This document shows, one piece after another, positions 32,359 to 41,297 of a DNA stretch of 44,592 nt. Position 1 is the stretch's first letter. Each line of letters begins with the position of its first letter. The notes under the pieces were generated by a model. The model was not told where the DNA came from. It did no database searches and saw nothing but the letters and a program-made list of their open reading frames with translations. The DNA comes from Clostridiales bacterium (GTDB taxonomy: Bacteria > Bacillota > Clostridia > Lachnospirales > Lachnospiraceae), in assembly GCA_012839295.1 (NCBI GenBank), contig DUNO01000059.1, positions 1 to 44,592 of the forward strand. The letters run 5' to 3'. The position numbers were made by a program, and so were the translations under genes.

Positions 32359-33900
32359 TTATTTTCTGGCTCTCAAAATCCCCATGCCCTTTTTAAATAC
32401 GGAGAGAAACAGCTCCTTCTCATATCCGTTAAATCCAAACCTCCAGAACAGGACAACATAGATTAAGACAATGGCCATGCCCTTTGCTAAAAATAAAAGG
32501 ATGCTTCCTCCCGGGAGCAGCGCTATAAGCCCTGCCGCAAGCAGGGAAGAAAGCAGGCAGCCTCCCAGCTTTCCAAAGCATTCCCTAAAGAACCGGAACA
32601 CATTGATATTCAGCTTCCGGTGATAGATTACGTTCATGGCAGCGGTCCTAAACAGATAGGCCGTACAGACGGATACCGCAGCACCCACCTCCTGGAATTC
32701 CCTGGTCAATAGGATGGATAAAAGAATATTAATTACCGCCATTACGACATAGACACCGGATTGGAGCTTAACCTTACCGGCGGCGACGACGGTGAGCCCG
32801 GCAATGTGCTGGGGAAGCTCAAAGATGCTCGGCAATATGAGAAGGAGGATACAGATATATGCCCTCTGGAAGCCGCCGCCCAGCCACAGCCCGATAAAAT
32901 CCCTCCCAACAGCCAGAAAACCAGTGTAGATCAGCCCGATCAGAAAGAGCTGGATCCGCCCCACCTTGACCATCAGCGCCAGAAGGCTCTCATCCCTGTC
33001 CGCCTTGCCGATGATCCGGGATACCCTGGGCAGGAACAGCCCGTTGATGGCGGCGGCAAAGGTGAATACGATACCCTCAATGGTGGCGGAGGCGCTGAAT
33101 ACGGATATGCTTATGGCTCCGCAATAGATTCCCAGGATGCTGGGAATGATATTGTATATAAAGCGCTGGGCGATATTAATTACCGTGGACCAAAGGGAGA
33201 ACTTAAATATTTCCGCATTGGCTTTTCCCCCTTTATAGCGGAAATTTACCCTGATACGGGTTGTCTTTTTTACAAGAAAGAATTTTATCAGGATATTTAT
33301 GGTTCCCGTCACCGCGTTCACAAAGACCAGGGTATACAGCCCGTAGCCAAGGCTCAATGCCCCGATGATAAAGCCCATATTCAATATTTTATAGAAAAGC
33401 TCAGCGGCCTTTAGCTGTGCAAATTTCTCATAGGCGGTGAGGATTCCGTTCAGGGTGCCAAAGGGAAAGGATAGGAGGCTATAGACGGAGGAAATGACGA
33501 AGATAACCTTAAGCTTATCAATTTCCACCGGGGAAAGCTCCCGGTAAATGCTCCCTATGTGAAAATATACGACAGTCAGGACGACTGCTATTAAAATATC
33601 CAGCACAAAAAACAGCTTATAGATGATACCCAGAAGGTTGTTCACTGCCTCTTCATTGTTTTCGGAGTTATAGAGGGCCAGAAAACGGGTAACCGCCGCA
33701 CCCAGCCCAAAATCCATGACAAGGATCCCAATGAGGGAGACGGAAAGGGTATAAAGGCCGTAATTACCCTGTCCCAGGCTCCGGATCATCCAGGGTGTAT
33801 AGATTAGTCCCGCCATAAGGTTGATCCCTATGGTGATATAGCCCAGTACCGCGCCTGCTTTGATCTGCCTGGTGCTTTCCGCTTCCTTGATATCGCTCAT
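32359..33900 (-). CDS. Polysaccharide flippase, Wzx/MOP superfamily
   Basis: 513 aa, 12-14 membrane segments. The N-terminal GAVLGYITIGINLMAGLIYT and SLGQGNYGLYTLSVSLIGI followed by DFGLGAAVTRFLA are typical of O-unit and capsule flippases. It would move the undecaprenyl-linked repeat unit across the membrane. ATG with GGGGGTGGG. It lies between transferases in the same operon as the EpsG-type polymerase, the usual Wzx/Wzy combination. About 130 nt separate it from the terminal GT2 gene. Confidence 0.93.
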   Translation of the reverse strand: MSDIKEAESTRQIKAGAVLGYITIGINLMAGLIYTPWMIRSLGQGNYGLYTLSVSLIGILVMDFGLGAAVTRFLALYNSENNEEAVNNLLGIIYKLFFVLDILIAVVLTVVYFHIGSIYRELSPVEIDKLKVIFVISSVYSLLSFPFGTLNGILTAYEKFAQLKAAELFYKILNMGFIIGALSLGYGLYTLVFVNAVTGTINILIKFFLVKKTTRIRVNFRYKGGKANAEIFKFSLWSTVINIAQRFIYNIIPSILGIYCGAISISVFSASATIEGIVFTFAAAINGLFLPRVSRIIGKADRDESLLALMVKVGRIQLFLIGLIYTGFLAVGRDFIGLWLGGGFQRAYICILLLILPSIFELPQHIAGLTVVAAGKVKLQSGVYVVMAVINILLSILLTREFQEVGAAVSVCTAYLFRTAAMNVIYHRKLNINVFRFFRECFGKLGGCLLSSLLAAGLIALLPGGSILLFLAKGMAIVLIYVVLFWRFGFNGYEKELFLSVFKKGMGILRARK

Positions 33901-33992
33901 AATCCCACCCCCATTGCTTTTTCAAGTAATTTGCCACGTTTTGAAGCTTTCTTTCCTGTACCTTTCTCCCGCACAGCAACCTGGCTCAGCCG

Positions 33993-35006
33993 TCACTTCC
34001 TCTTTAACAGGCTCAGCAGGCTTTTTTTCAGCCCTTTGTAATCCCCGTATTTCAGCCTTAGGAACAGGCTGGCAAACCTCCTGTAGTACCGTACAAGGGG
34101 ATGCCCCCTTCCCATAATCCGGTCGATCCTGTTCCTGAATTCCATATCCTCTATGACATAGGGAGGGTGCTTTAAGGGGAAATCCAGCTCATAGACCTCC
34201 ATATGGAATATCCTCCTGATCCCCTTCGGCAGCATTCGGATATCGGAAACGGAATGGGTAGCATTCGCCGTAATACCGATATTAGAGATCATATTCTTAG
34301 CCGGAACGATATTCAGCCTGTGGTTTAAGTGCATGCTGGTGCCAAGGACTGATTCATAATGTGCCTTTCCTGTGCGCCGGTGGCGTTTCAGGTTGTTGAT
34401 ATGGTTTTCTCCGCTTGAAAATGTGTCAATATAGCATTTTAACTGCAGGAGGTTAAAGGGATCCTTTAAAATCCCATAGCTGCCGTCCCAGGTATCCACT
34501 ACCCTCTTCCAGGATGCCCAGCCGCAGATGGAGCCGGAGGTAGTAAACAGATAATCATAGGGCGTATATTCACATATGCCCGTATTGTTCATACCGCATA
34601 TCATGTTAATTCTTTCGTCGTCCTTATATTTTTCCAGCAGTTCTTTACAGAAGGGAAAGAAGCTTAAGGAGGGAACATCATCATCCTCCAGTACAATTCC
34701 CGCCGTCTCCGTCTGGAACATCCATTTCTGGGCGATATATTCCGACGGGTCACAGCCCACATTTTCCCTTTGGAAATAGGTATGTATCTCACAGCTCCAG
34801 TCCACTTCCCTGGCAATGGCCCGGCATTTTATAATACCGTCCATATCCTCCGGCCTGTTTTTTCTGGGACCATCCTGGTACAGATACAGCTTCGTAGGCC
34901 TGACTTCCTTTATGACCTCAAATACCCTTCCAAACTGCTCCGGCCTGGCAAAAAAAATCAATAATACCGCAATGTCTATCTTAGCCTCTTTCATAATTAT
35001 ATCCAT
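33993..35006 (-). CDS. Glycosyltransferase, HlpA-like GT-A family
   Basis: 337 aa. Begins with a strand-turn typical of GT-A enzymes (IAVLLIFFARPEQFGRVFEV), has LYLYQDGPR, and a metal/nucleotide region GIVLEDDDVPS with three Asp, followed by a WASWKRVVDTWD block that I recall from proteins annotated 'hemolytic protein HlpA-like'. Despite that name, the context (between flippase and polymerase) indicates sugar transfer for a polysaccharide. The start is ATG 35006; ATG four codons later is equally possible. Donor and acceptor are unknown. Confidence 0.7.
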   Translation of the reverse strand: MDIIMKEAKIDIAVLLIFFARPEQFGRVFEVIKEVRPTKLYLYQDGPRKNRPEDMDGIIKCRAIAREVDWSCEIHTYFQRENVGCDPSEYIAQKWMFQTETAGIVLEDDDVPSLSFFPFCKELLEKYKDDERINMICGMNNTGICEYTPYDYLFTTSGSICGWASWKRVVDTWDGSYGILKDPFNLLQLKCYIDTFSSGENHINNLKRHRRTGKAHYESVLGTSMHLNHRLNIVPAKNMISNIGITANATHSVSDIRMLPKGIRRIFHMEVYELDFPLKHPPYVIEDMEFRNRIDRIMGRGHPLVRYYRRFASLFLRLKYGDYKGLKKSLLSLLKRK

Positions 35007-35131
35007 GCCCCTGCCCGCACAAAATCCATGAAATCGCTGTATGGATCTGTGCTCTCCCTCCTTCTTTCTAACCTAAATGCTCCAGCCCCGCCTCCCGCTC
35101 CCCTGCAGGCGGCGCAAGGCCTGCGGAAAAT

Positions 35132-36214
35132 TCAATAGAAGATCCATATATAAGGAACAAGGTTCCCGTCTCTTAAGGTGCGGTACAAAAAGAACAGCCC
35201 GAAAAATACAATGGAGGATAGCACCAGAAATTTTCTCGTCCTCTCACCCTCCTCCCCCTCCAGCTTCAGGGAAAGGATACGGTCCAGCAAGATGATGCTG
35301 GCGTATAGATAATAAAATGTGGGTCTTTCCGCCGTCCTTGTAAACATCCTGAATATCCAAAGCAGGATTACTGCAAAATGCATGTTCAAAAAGAACAGGT
35401 TATCCCTGTCCGCCGCCATCAGCTTCTCCCTGTAGATGATCCCTAAAAAGCCTATGACCAGGAGGATCATCAGGAAGATCCCCCCATTCCTGGTGCTTTC
35501 TATAACGTAATCATAATTCATCCAATCCGTGATCCATGCATAAATCCTTTGAAAAAACAGCCCAATAAGCCCATAGGCGGAGAGGATAACCAGGTGGTAC
35601 TTTGCCTTCCAGGGAACCCGGCCGATGAAAAAGGCCGGCAGGAAAAATAAAGCTGACTTATGCAGGAAATAGGCTGCTCCCACGAGAAGCAAAAAGGGTA
35701 TGACCTTCCTTTTTCTTGCCGCCTCATAGGCAAAGAGGCATACCGACATAGCCAGCACCTGCCGCAGGCCTGCCATGGAGAAAGCAAACAGTCCAATGGT
35801 ATAATAAAAATAGACGGCATATTTTTTATTGCTCCCATAGCGCTTAATAAAGAAAAACAGGCTCAGGCATATGAATGCGGAGGTTACAGCAAAGTAAAAG
35901 ACGGTGCTGTAATGAAGCTCCCCAATTAATTTGGTCAGGACATAAAAGCCCACCTCCAGCTGTCTGTCCAGATAAAATTGTATGCTCTTATTTGCAGAGT
36001 CCAGAAAATTATAGGCATATCTGCTATAATCCCCGGATAAGGGTGCCTTTAAGACCATAAGGAGAAAGATGGCAGAGCAGGAAAGAAAAAGCACAATATT
36101 ACTTCCCTTTCCAACCTGGTATCCGGCCGTTTCCCCTTCCCTATTTACTTGAACCAATGCTGACACAGCAAGAATTACCAGCAATAAACCGTATACAATC
36201 ATCCTATCCCCCAT
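35132..36214 (-). CDS. EpsG-type polysaccharide polymerase (Wzy-like)
   Basis: 360 aa, about ten membrane segments. The periplasmic-side motif SGDYSRYAYNFLD after the second segment and the later GLRQVLAMSVCLFAYEA (with conserved Arg) are the EpsG-family marks. It would polymerise flipped repeat units. ATG at 36214 (AAAGGG) or four codons later (GGGGGATAGG). It lies 143 nt after the GT4 gene; an inverted repeat TATCTCC...GGAGATA lies in that gap. Confidence 0.87.
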   Translation of the reverse strand: MGDRMIVYGLLLVILAVSALVQVNREGETAGYQVGKGSNIVLFLSCSAIFLLMVLKAPLSGDYSRYAYNFLDSANKSIQFYLDRQLEVGFYVLTKLIGELHYSTVFYFAVTSAFICLSLFFFIKRYGSNKKYAVYFYYTIGLFAFSMAGLRQVLAMSVCLFAYEAARKRKVIPFLLLVGAAYFLHKSALFFLPAFFIGRVPWKAKYHLVILSAYGLIGLFFQRIYAWITDWMNYDYVIESTRNGGIFLMILLVIGFLGIIYREKLMAADRDNLFFLNMHFAVILLWIFRMFTRTAERPTFYYLYASIILLDRILSLKLEGEEGERTRKFLVLSSIVFFGLFFLYRTLRDGNLVPYIWIFY

Positions 36215-36358
36215 CTGCCCTTTTAAGCGGCTTTTCTTATTTTTCCAGGGAATACCTCCCCACTTACCTTTTAAAACTGCTTTTTATACATATTTCCTCA
36301 ATATCTCCCCCTGAGATACAATATGTGGAGATAGCTTTTTGGTGTCTGTCTTATATTT

Positions 36359-37633
36359 TCAGGAAAGCAGTTCCTTATAAGTATTGATATATTCCTGACC
36401 ACAGAGCTCCTTGGAAAAATGCTCCCTTGCATAGCTGACACAATGGCGGGAATAATACTCCTTCCCCTTGCCCCTGACCTCCTTAATTCCGTGAAAAATT
36501 CCTTTTAAGCTATGATCCGTTACCAGGTATCCGCAATCCTTTCCCACCAATTCCGGCAGGGCCGTGGAGGAAAACGCTATGACCGGGGTTCCGCAGGCCA
36601 GGGCCTCAGCTACGGTCTTACCAAAGGATTCCTCCCTTGATAGGGATGCATAGACGTCACCGGCACTATAAAGACCTGCCAGGGCTTCGGTGCTGTCCGT
36701 GGCAGGTATTACCCTCACATTCACCGGTACCTTAATCCCAGGCTCCATAGTCCCCACCAGCAGGATAACGCACTCCTTTTCCGCTTTCCCCTCCCTTAGG
36801 CTCCTTTCCCGCTCTATTTCCAGGAGACGGGCCAATTTCAGGAAGCCCTTAAGGCCTTTGGCATTGCCCCAGATTGAGGCAACGGACAGGATTACGAATT
36901 TCCCCTCCAGCCCCAGCTCCTTGCGCAGGCTTTCTGTCTCCCGGGGCTTAAATACCTCCAGGTCGATCCCGTTATAAATCCGCTTGACCAAAAATGCATC
37001 CTTTAAGAAGGACTCCCTCGCCTGGGCCGTGATCCATTCCGACACCCCAACCACAGCGAGCCTCCTAAGCCTTGTAAAATATTTCTTTTTGTCCTTCCAC
37101 ATCCTGCTGCTGCAGTCAAAAAACCAGGAGGGCGGCGTATTTCTGTTATTGGGGCATTTCCTGCAGCCCTCACGCCACTGATAGCACCGGTTCACCGTAT
37201 AATGGGTGCATCTTCCGGTGTAAAACCAGCAGTCGTGGAGGATTATAAGGACAGGAATATCCTGGTCGGCAAGGTATTTTAAAAGCATATTCAGGTTCAG
37301 GTAATTCCCATGGACATTTCCAAGCTGTACAACGTCCGGTTTCTGGTCCCTGATGTAGCGGATCAGCCTCCTTGTGGCCATTCCGGAAAAATACCCCTGG
37401 AGCCCGAATATCCGGGAGCCCAGGGCATGGAGCTTCCTGTCCAATGCGGAGCCGATGACATAATACTGTGCCCGCCCTCCCGGCTTCTCGTTCCCTGTCC
37501 CAGCCTCCTGCTTTCCGTAGGCATAGGCAACAAGGCAGCTGTGCCCCTGCTGTATTAAACGGGTCTGGATCTCCTTTACTGTCCTTCCGGTACTTAGGAT
37601 ACCGTAAACCTCATTGATAAGAAGTATCTTCAT
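36359..37633 (-). CDS. Glycosyltransferase family 4
   Basis: 424 aa, GT-B fold. N-terminal MKILLINEVYG and the acceptor-side loop TGRTVKEIQTRLIQQGH; a Cys-rich middle (HDCWFYTGRCTHY, CRKCPNN) found in a group of capsule GT4 enzymes; IYNGIDLEVFKP; then the donor-site Glu-x7-Glu motif ESFGKTVAEALACGTPVIAF. Retaining transferase acting on the lipid-linked unit at the cytoplasmic face. 32 nt separate it from capF. Donor sugar not determinable. Confidence 0.9.
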   Translation of the reverse strand: MKILLINEVYGILSTGRTVKEIQTRLIQQGHSCLVAYAYGKQEAGTGNEKPGGRAQYYVIGSALDRKLHALGSRIFGLQGYFSGMATRRLIRYIRDQKPDVVQLGNVHGNYLNLNMLLKYLADQDIPVLIILHDCWFYTGRCTHYTVNRCYQWREGCRKCPNNRNTPPSWFFDCSSRMWKDKKKYFTRLRRLAVVGVSEWITAQARESFLKDAFLVKRIYNGIDLEVFKPRETESLRKELGLEGKFVILSVASIWGNAKGLKGFLKLARLLEIERERSLREGKAEKECVILLVGTMEPGIKVPVNVRVIPATDSTEALAGLYSAGDVYASLSREESFGKTVAEALACGTPVIAFSSTALPELVGKDCGYLVTDHSLKGIFHGIKEVRGKGKEYYSRHCVSYAREHFSKELCGQEYINTYKELLS

Positions 37634-37665
37634 GCCAAATTAAATTCTCCCATTCTCTATTCTCT

Positions 37666-38811
37666 TCAATATTCTTTTGCTAAAGGAGGTACTGGACAGG
37701 GGTAGGTATCCGGATGCAGTCTATCAAAGACCTCATTTGCCCAAATCAAGGTATGCAGATCCGTATCACCAATATTAATGAGATTATGGGTATATCCCGG
37801 CGGTATTTCGATAATCTGGGGCTTCTCAGCGGAAAGTACGTATTCCTCCACCTCATCAGTGCCGATTCTTCTCATCTGTATCTTGGCTTTACCCGCAATC
37901 ACAAAAAAACGTTCACATTTGCTGTTGTGATAATGCTCCCCCTTTTTTATGCCCGGCTTTGTAACATTGAGGGAAAACTGCCCCCTGCCATCAGTCCTGA
38001 AAACCTCCGTGAAGCTTCCCCTGTCATCCCTATGGCTGTCTACGGGAAGCATAAGCTGGTCCGGAGGCAGATAGCTTAAATAGGTGCTGTAGAGCTTCTT
38101 GACAAAGGGTTTCCCCAGATCGGGAATATATAATTCCTCCCTTGCCTTCTTAAAGCCCCGGAGGATATCAGCAAGCTCCCGTACGGATACAGGATAGCAA
38201 TACTCCTCCTTCAGTCTGTAATACCCATCCCCGCAGGGAGGTACCTCCTCCTTCAAATGCCTTAAAAAATCCTCTACCACATCATCTATATAGTAAAAAT
38301 TCATCACAGTATCCGGATTATGGACCTCTATCCCCCTGTTCCTGGCTATGCTGTAGCAAAAGGTTGCAACAACAGAATAGGTATAGGGTCTCGCCCATTT
38401 ACCAAAGGTATTGGTGAGGCGGTAGATAATACCTTTACTGTTATTTTTCTCTTCATGCTCCCGTAGGGCCTCTTCCGCCATGCGCTTGCTTTTAGCATAA
38501 GCCGTATCCTGCGCCGCCTGTACGGAGGAGGTATACAGGACTGGGCATTTGTTGCCATTTTCCCGTAAGAGCTCCAGCATGGTCTGAAAGAATTCATAAT
38601 TTATTTCCCTGAATTCCTCCTCCCGGGTAGGCCGGTGCACAGCGGCAAGATGATAGACAAAATCACAGTCCCTGGTATAGCTTTTTAACTCCTCCGGCGT
38701 ATTCGATTTATCATAGGTATAAATGGTATATTCTTCCTCTCCCTGGGCTCTGAGGCCGGCCAAAAGATTTTTGCCTAAAAATCCCCCGGAACCCGTTACC
38801 AATATCTTCAT
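37666..38811 (-). CDS. capF: CapF-type reductase-cupin fusion for UDP-L-FucNAc synthesis
   Basis: 381 aa from the ATG at 38811 (AGGAG 8 nt before); a GTG nine bases upstream overlaps the ribosome site. N-terminal SDR domain: ILVTGSGGFLGKNL nucleotide loop, SSVQAAQDTAYAKSK with the Tyr-x3-Lys pair. The C-terminal cupin (about 250-381) has DDRGSFTEVFRTDGRGQFS, NVTKPGIKKGEHYHNSKCER and IPPGYTHNL with the metal-binding His residues. The whole protein aligns in memory with Staphylococcus CapF (also WbjC), the third-step enzyme toward UDP-N-acetyl-L-fucosamine. Partners CapE and CapG are absent from the window. Confidence 0.88.
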   Translation of the reverse strand: MKILVTGSGGFLGKNLLAGLRAQGEEEYTIYTYDKSNTPEELKSYTRDCDFVYHLAAVHRPTREEEFREINYEFFQTMLELLRENGNKCPVLYTSSVQAAQDTAYAKSKRMAEEALREHEEKNNSKGIIYRLTNTFGKWARPYTYSVVATFCYSIARNRGIEVHNPDTVMNFYYIDDVVEDFLRHLKEEVPPCGDGYYRLKEEYCYPVSVRELADILRGFKKAREELYIPDLGKPFVKKLYSTYLSYLPPDQLMLPVDSHRDDRGSFTEVFRTDGRGQFSLNVTKPGIKKGEHYHNSKCERFFVIAGKAKIQMRRIGTDEVEEYVLSAEKPQIIEIPPGYTHNLINIGDTDLHTLIWANEVFDRLHPDTYPCPVPPLAKEY

Positions 38812-38830
38812 ACTTTTCACTCCTACCTAT

Positions 38831-40207
38831 CTATAGCCGCCAGTTGCGGCGTAAAATCCGATGAAAGCAGTCTGCCGTGGATTCCTTCCACTGACAGGTA
38901 TAGCCAGCCTTTACAAGGGAAGCCATATCCTCCCGCAAACGCTGGCGGATCTCTTCCTTTCTATGCGCCTTTATACCCAGCTTCCAGGCATTCCTCCTGT
39001 ATACTTCTATTTTATCGGGATGGCTTATGATATGTGACAGCACAGGATAAATTTCTTCCTCTTTTCCGATACAGATTGCCCCCCGGTTCTTTTTCAGATA
39101 ACGGATACCCTCATTGTCATAGGGACCCACCGCCAGCACCGCGCAGGTGGAGGCCAGGCAGTCAACAATTTTCGTAGAAAAGGAGTACCTGGTCAGCAGC
39201 CTGTTTTTTAAGTCAAAGCTCTCCACATGGAGGGCAATATCCGCCTCCCCGTATATCTGCTTCAGCTGCCCTGCGTTAACAAAGCCCTTCAAGAAGACGG
39301 ATCTTCCGTCATCTAACTCCTTCCTCTTCCTCTTTCCCGGCTTATCCCCCGTATAGATCTCCAGGGTCACCAGGACCTCTTCCCGGTTAATGGCAGCGAT
39401 GGCCCTCGCTATGGATAGGAGGGTCTTATCCCGGTTACAGTAAAGCCTTCCCCCATAGACCATCCTGATCGGCCTTGATATCCGCTTCTCCTCCAAGGCT
39501 CCGGAAAAATCCCCCCCTTTATATAGCACAGCGCTGTTTACCCCAAGGGCTTTTTTCAGCTCCTTTGCCTGCCGCTCCGATAGGGTATAGTAGATTCCAT
39601 AGAAGGCTGCATTCCTGCGGATGTCCCTCCGAAGCTGGAGCCTCCTTATCCAGTAGAGAGGGGAACCATTTATCTGCCTTAAGGAATATTCATCATCGCC
39701 GGTAAAGGCAATGACCGGCGCCCCCGTGACGGAATGCAGAAAGCGCTCCATGTACAGTATTCTTCTGGAGGAAAAGCGCAGGCTGAAGATTACATCCGGC
39801 TTAAAATCCTCCAGAAAATCCATCAGCATGCCCTCCTCCCACCTGACCCTGAGCCAGGCGGCGTCCCGGAGCAGCCGGAATAGCCCTCCAAATACCGGTT
39901 TCATCCCCTTCCTTATCCAGGAATATTTCCCCGGGATGGGATCAGGGGAAGTGCGGGAAGTGCGTCCCGCCCTGTCGCAGTCCTGGTTGACAAACCACCG
40001 GCCGCAGTCCTTTCCTCCCACCAGCTTTTCTAAGACCATCCAGTCCGTGATCTGGAAATATTCCCTGCAGCAGGGATTATCCGGCATCCCGGAGGCCAGG
40101 TATAAATTGGCCAGACGGCCGTCAAAATTTTCAAACCAGTTGGTCATCACATTGTTTGGATAGATTTTGTCATTCCATACCTCCTCTGTAAGGACCAAAA
40201 GTCTCAT
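38831..40207 (-). CDS. Glycosyltransferase, GT-B fold (GT4-like)
   Basis: 458 aa. The second half has GT-B donor-domain features: RMVYGGRLYCNRDKTLLSIARA, VFLKGFVNAGQLKQIYGEAD and SFSTKIVDCLASTCAVLAVGP. The first half begins MRLLVLTEEVWNDKIYPNN and contains DVIFSLRFSSRRILYMER. It is more divergent from known families than the other transferases in the locus. ATG overlaps the stop of the preceding GT2 by 4 nt, so translation is coupled. 19 nt separate it from capF. Substrates are unknown. Confidence 0.75.
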   Translation of the reverse strand: MRLLVLTEEVWNDKIYPNNVMTNWFENFDGRLANLYLASGMPDNPCCREYFQITDWMVLEKLVGGKDCGRWFVNQDCDRAGRTSRTSPDPIPGKYSWIRKGMKPVFGGLFRLLRDAAWLRVRWEEGMLMDFLEDFKPDVIFSLRFSSRRILYMERFLHSVTGAPVIAFTGDDEYSLRQINGSPLYWIRRLQLRRDIRRNAAFYGIYYTLSERQAKELKKALGVNSAVLYKGGDFSGALEEKRISRPIRMVYGGRLYCNRDKTLLSIARAIAAINREEVLVTLEIYTGDKPGKRKRKELDDGRSVFLKGFVNAGQLKQIYGEADIALHVESFDLKNRLLTRYSFSTKIVDCLASTCAVLAVGPYDNEGIRYLKKNRGAICIGKEEEIYPVLSHIISHPDKIEVYRRNAWKLGIKAHRKEEIRQRLREDMASLVKAGYTCQWKESTADCFHRILRRNWRL

Positions 40208-41211
40208 CTTAACCTCTTTTCTGCATTCTTTAAGGCTTCATACCATCTTTTTAACGGGAAGCCTGCCCGGTTAGCAATCAGGGCACAAGCATCGGGGAAC
40301 TGGTAAAAAGCGGTGAACATAAGCTTATATTTAAGAGGTGTCACCTCATTGTACAGCACTTTAAAATAGACAAGCCCGTACTGCCACAGCAGCTCCTCCA
40401 TATCATTGGTGTTCTTCGGATCCCTTTTACAGCTAAAGTAAAAGAGCATCAGGTTAAGGCACAGGTATTCGTAGGAATACTCATAAAGCTCCCTGTCCTT
40501 ATCCTCAAAGAAAAGAATCCTCTCCTGCAAAACCTCATAAAAATCCGTTGGCTTATAATGATTTTCCTTCCTGGTGGTGCTGACGGGATTCTGGTAATAG
40601 TAATAAAGGGGCTTCTTTGTAACAACAACCTGCCCGGAGCGGTACAGCAGCTTATAGATCAGTGCCTCATCCTCATAATTGAAATGGTCGCTGACCGGAA
40701 AGGCCAATCCGTCAAAGAGCTCCCTCTTGTACAGCTTCCCCACTACTCCCGATTTCACCCTCCTGCTTAATATTGCTTCCTTCCCGGAATACACCGCGGA
40801 TTTCCCCTTCATGGATATCCCCTCAAAATCCCCGCCGCTTCCCCTGTATAAGCCACAGGCTGCCAGCTGTGCCCGGTGCTTCCTGCACAGGGACAGGAGA
40901 TAGCCTATGAAATGCCTGTGCAGAAAATCATCGCTGTCCAGGAAGGCAACATATTCCCCCCTCGCATGCCGGAGTCCCGTATTTCTTGCACTGGATATTC
41001 CGCCATTCTCCTGGTGTATTACCCTGACCCGTCCATCCATCCTGGCAAGATTGTCACAGATGCCGGGGCTTTTATCAGTGGAACCGTCATCAACCAGAAT
41101 AATCTCAATATTTTTGTAGGACTGCCCAATAACACTTTGGGCGCAGTGCCACAGGTACTTTTCCGTCTGGTAGACCGGTATTACCACACTTACAAGGCTG
41201 CTTTCATTCAC
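40204..41211 (-). CDS. Glycosyltransferase family 2
   Basis: 335 aa, GT-A fold. Textbook N-terminus: VSVVIPVYQTEKYL, IILVDDGSTDKSPGIC, ENGGISSARNTGL and the metal-binding FLDSDDFL. The C-terminal half (DHFNYEDEALIYKLLYR) carries the catalytic-base region ED. The start is GTG with GGAGGG 9 nt before. Inverting transferase of the kind that extends capsule units. Ends overlapping the next gene by 4 nt. Confidence 0.93.
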   Translation of the reverse strand: MNESSLVSVVIPVYQTEKYLWHCAQSVIGQSYKNIEIILVDDGSTDKSPGICDNLARMDGRVRVIHQENGGISSARNTGLRHARGEYVAFLDSDDFLHRHFIGYLLSLCRKHRAQLAACGLYRGSGGDFEGISMKGKSAVYSGKEAILSRRVKSGVVGKLYKRELFDGLAFPVSDHFNYEDEALIYKLLYRSGQVVVTKKPLYYYYQNPVSTTRKENHYKPTDFYEVLQERILFFEDKDRELYEYSYEYLCLNLMLFYFSCKRDPKNTNDMEELLWQYGLVYFKVLYNEVTPLKYKLMFTAFYQFPDACALIANRAGFPLKRWYEALKNAEKRLR

Positions 41212-41297
41212 TTTGCAATTCCCTCCATTCGCTTTCCTTATACTTTTTAAGTCCTCTGCCTTCCTATTTTTCTTCTTAATCTTCCTGCTTTGCTCCT

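Noticed and set aside
32761-33414. 217-codon plus-strand ORF opposite the flippase gene
   Set aside because: It is antisense to a clearly conserved membrane protein, with polar low-quality composition and no ribosome site.
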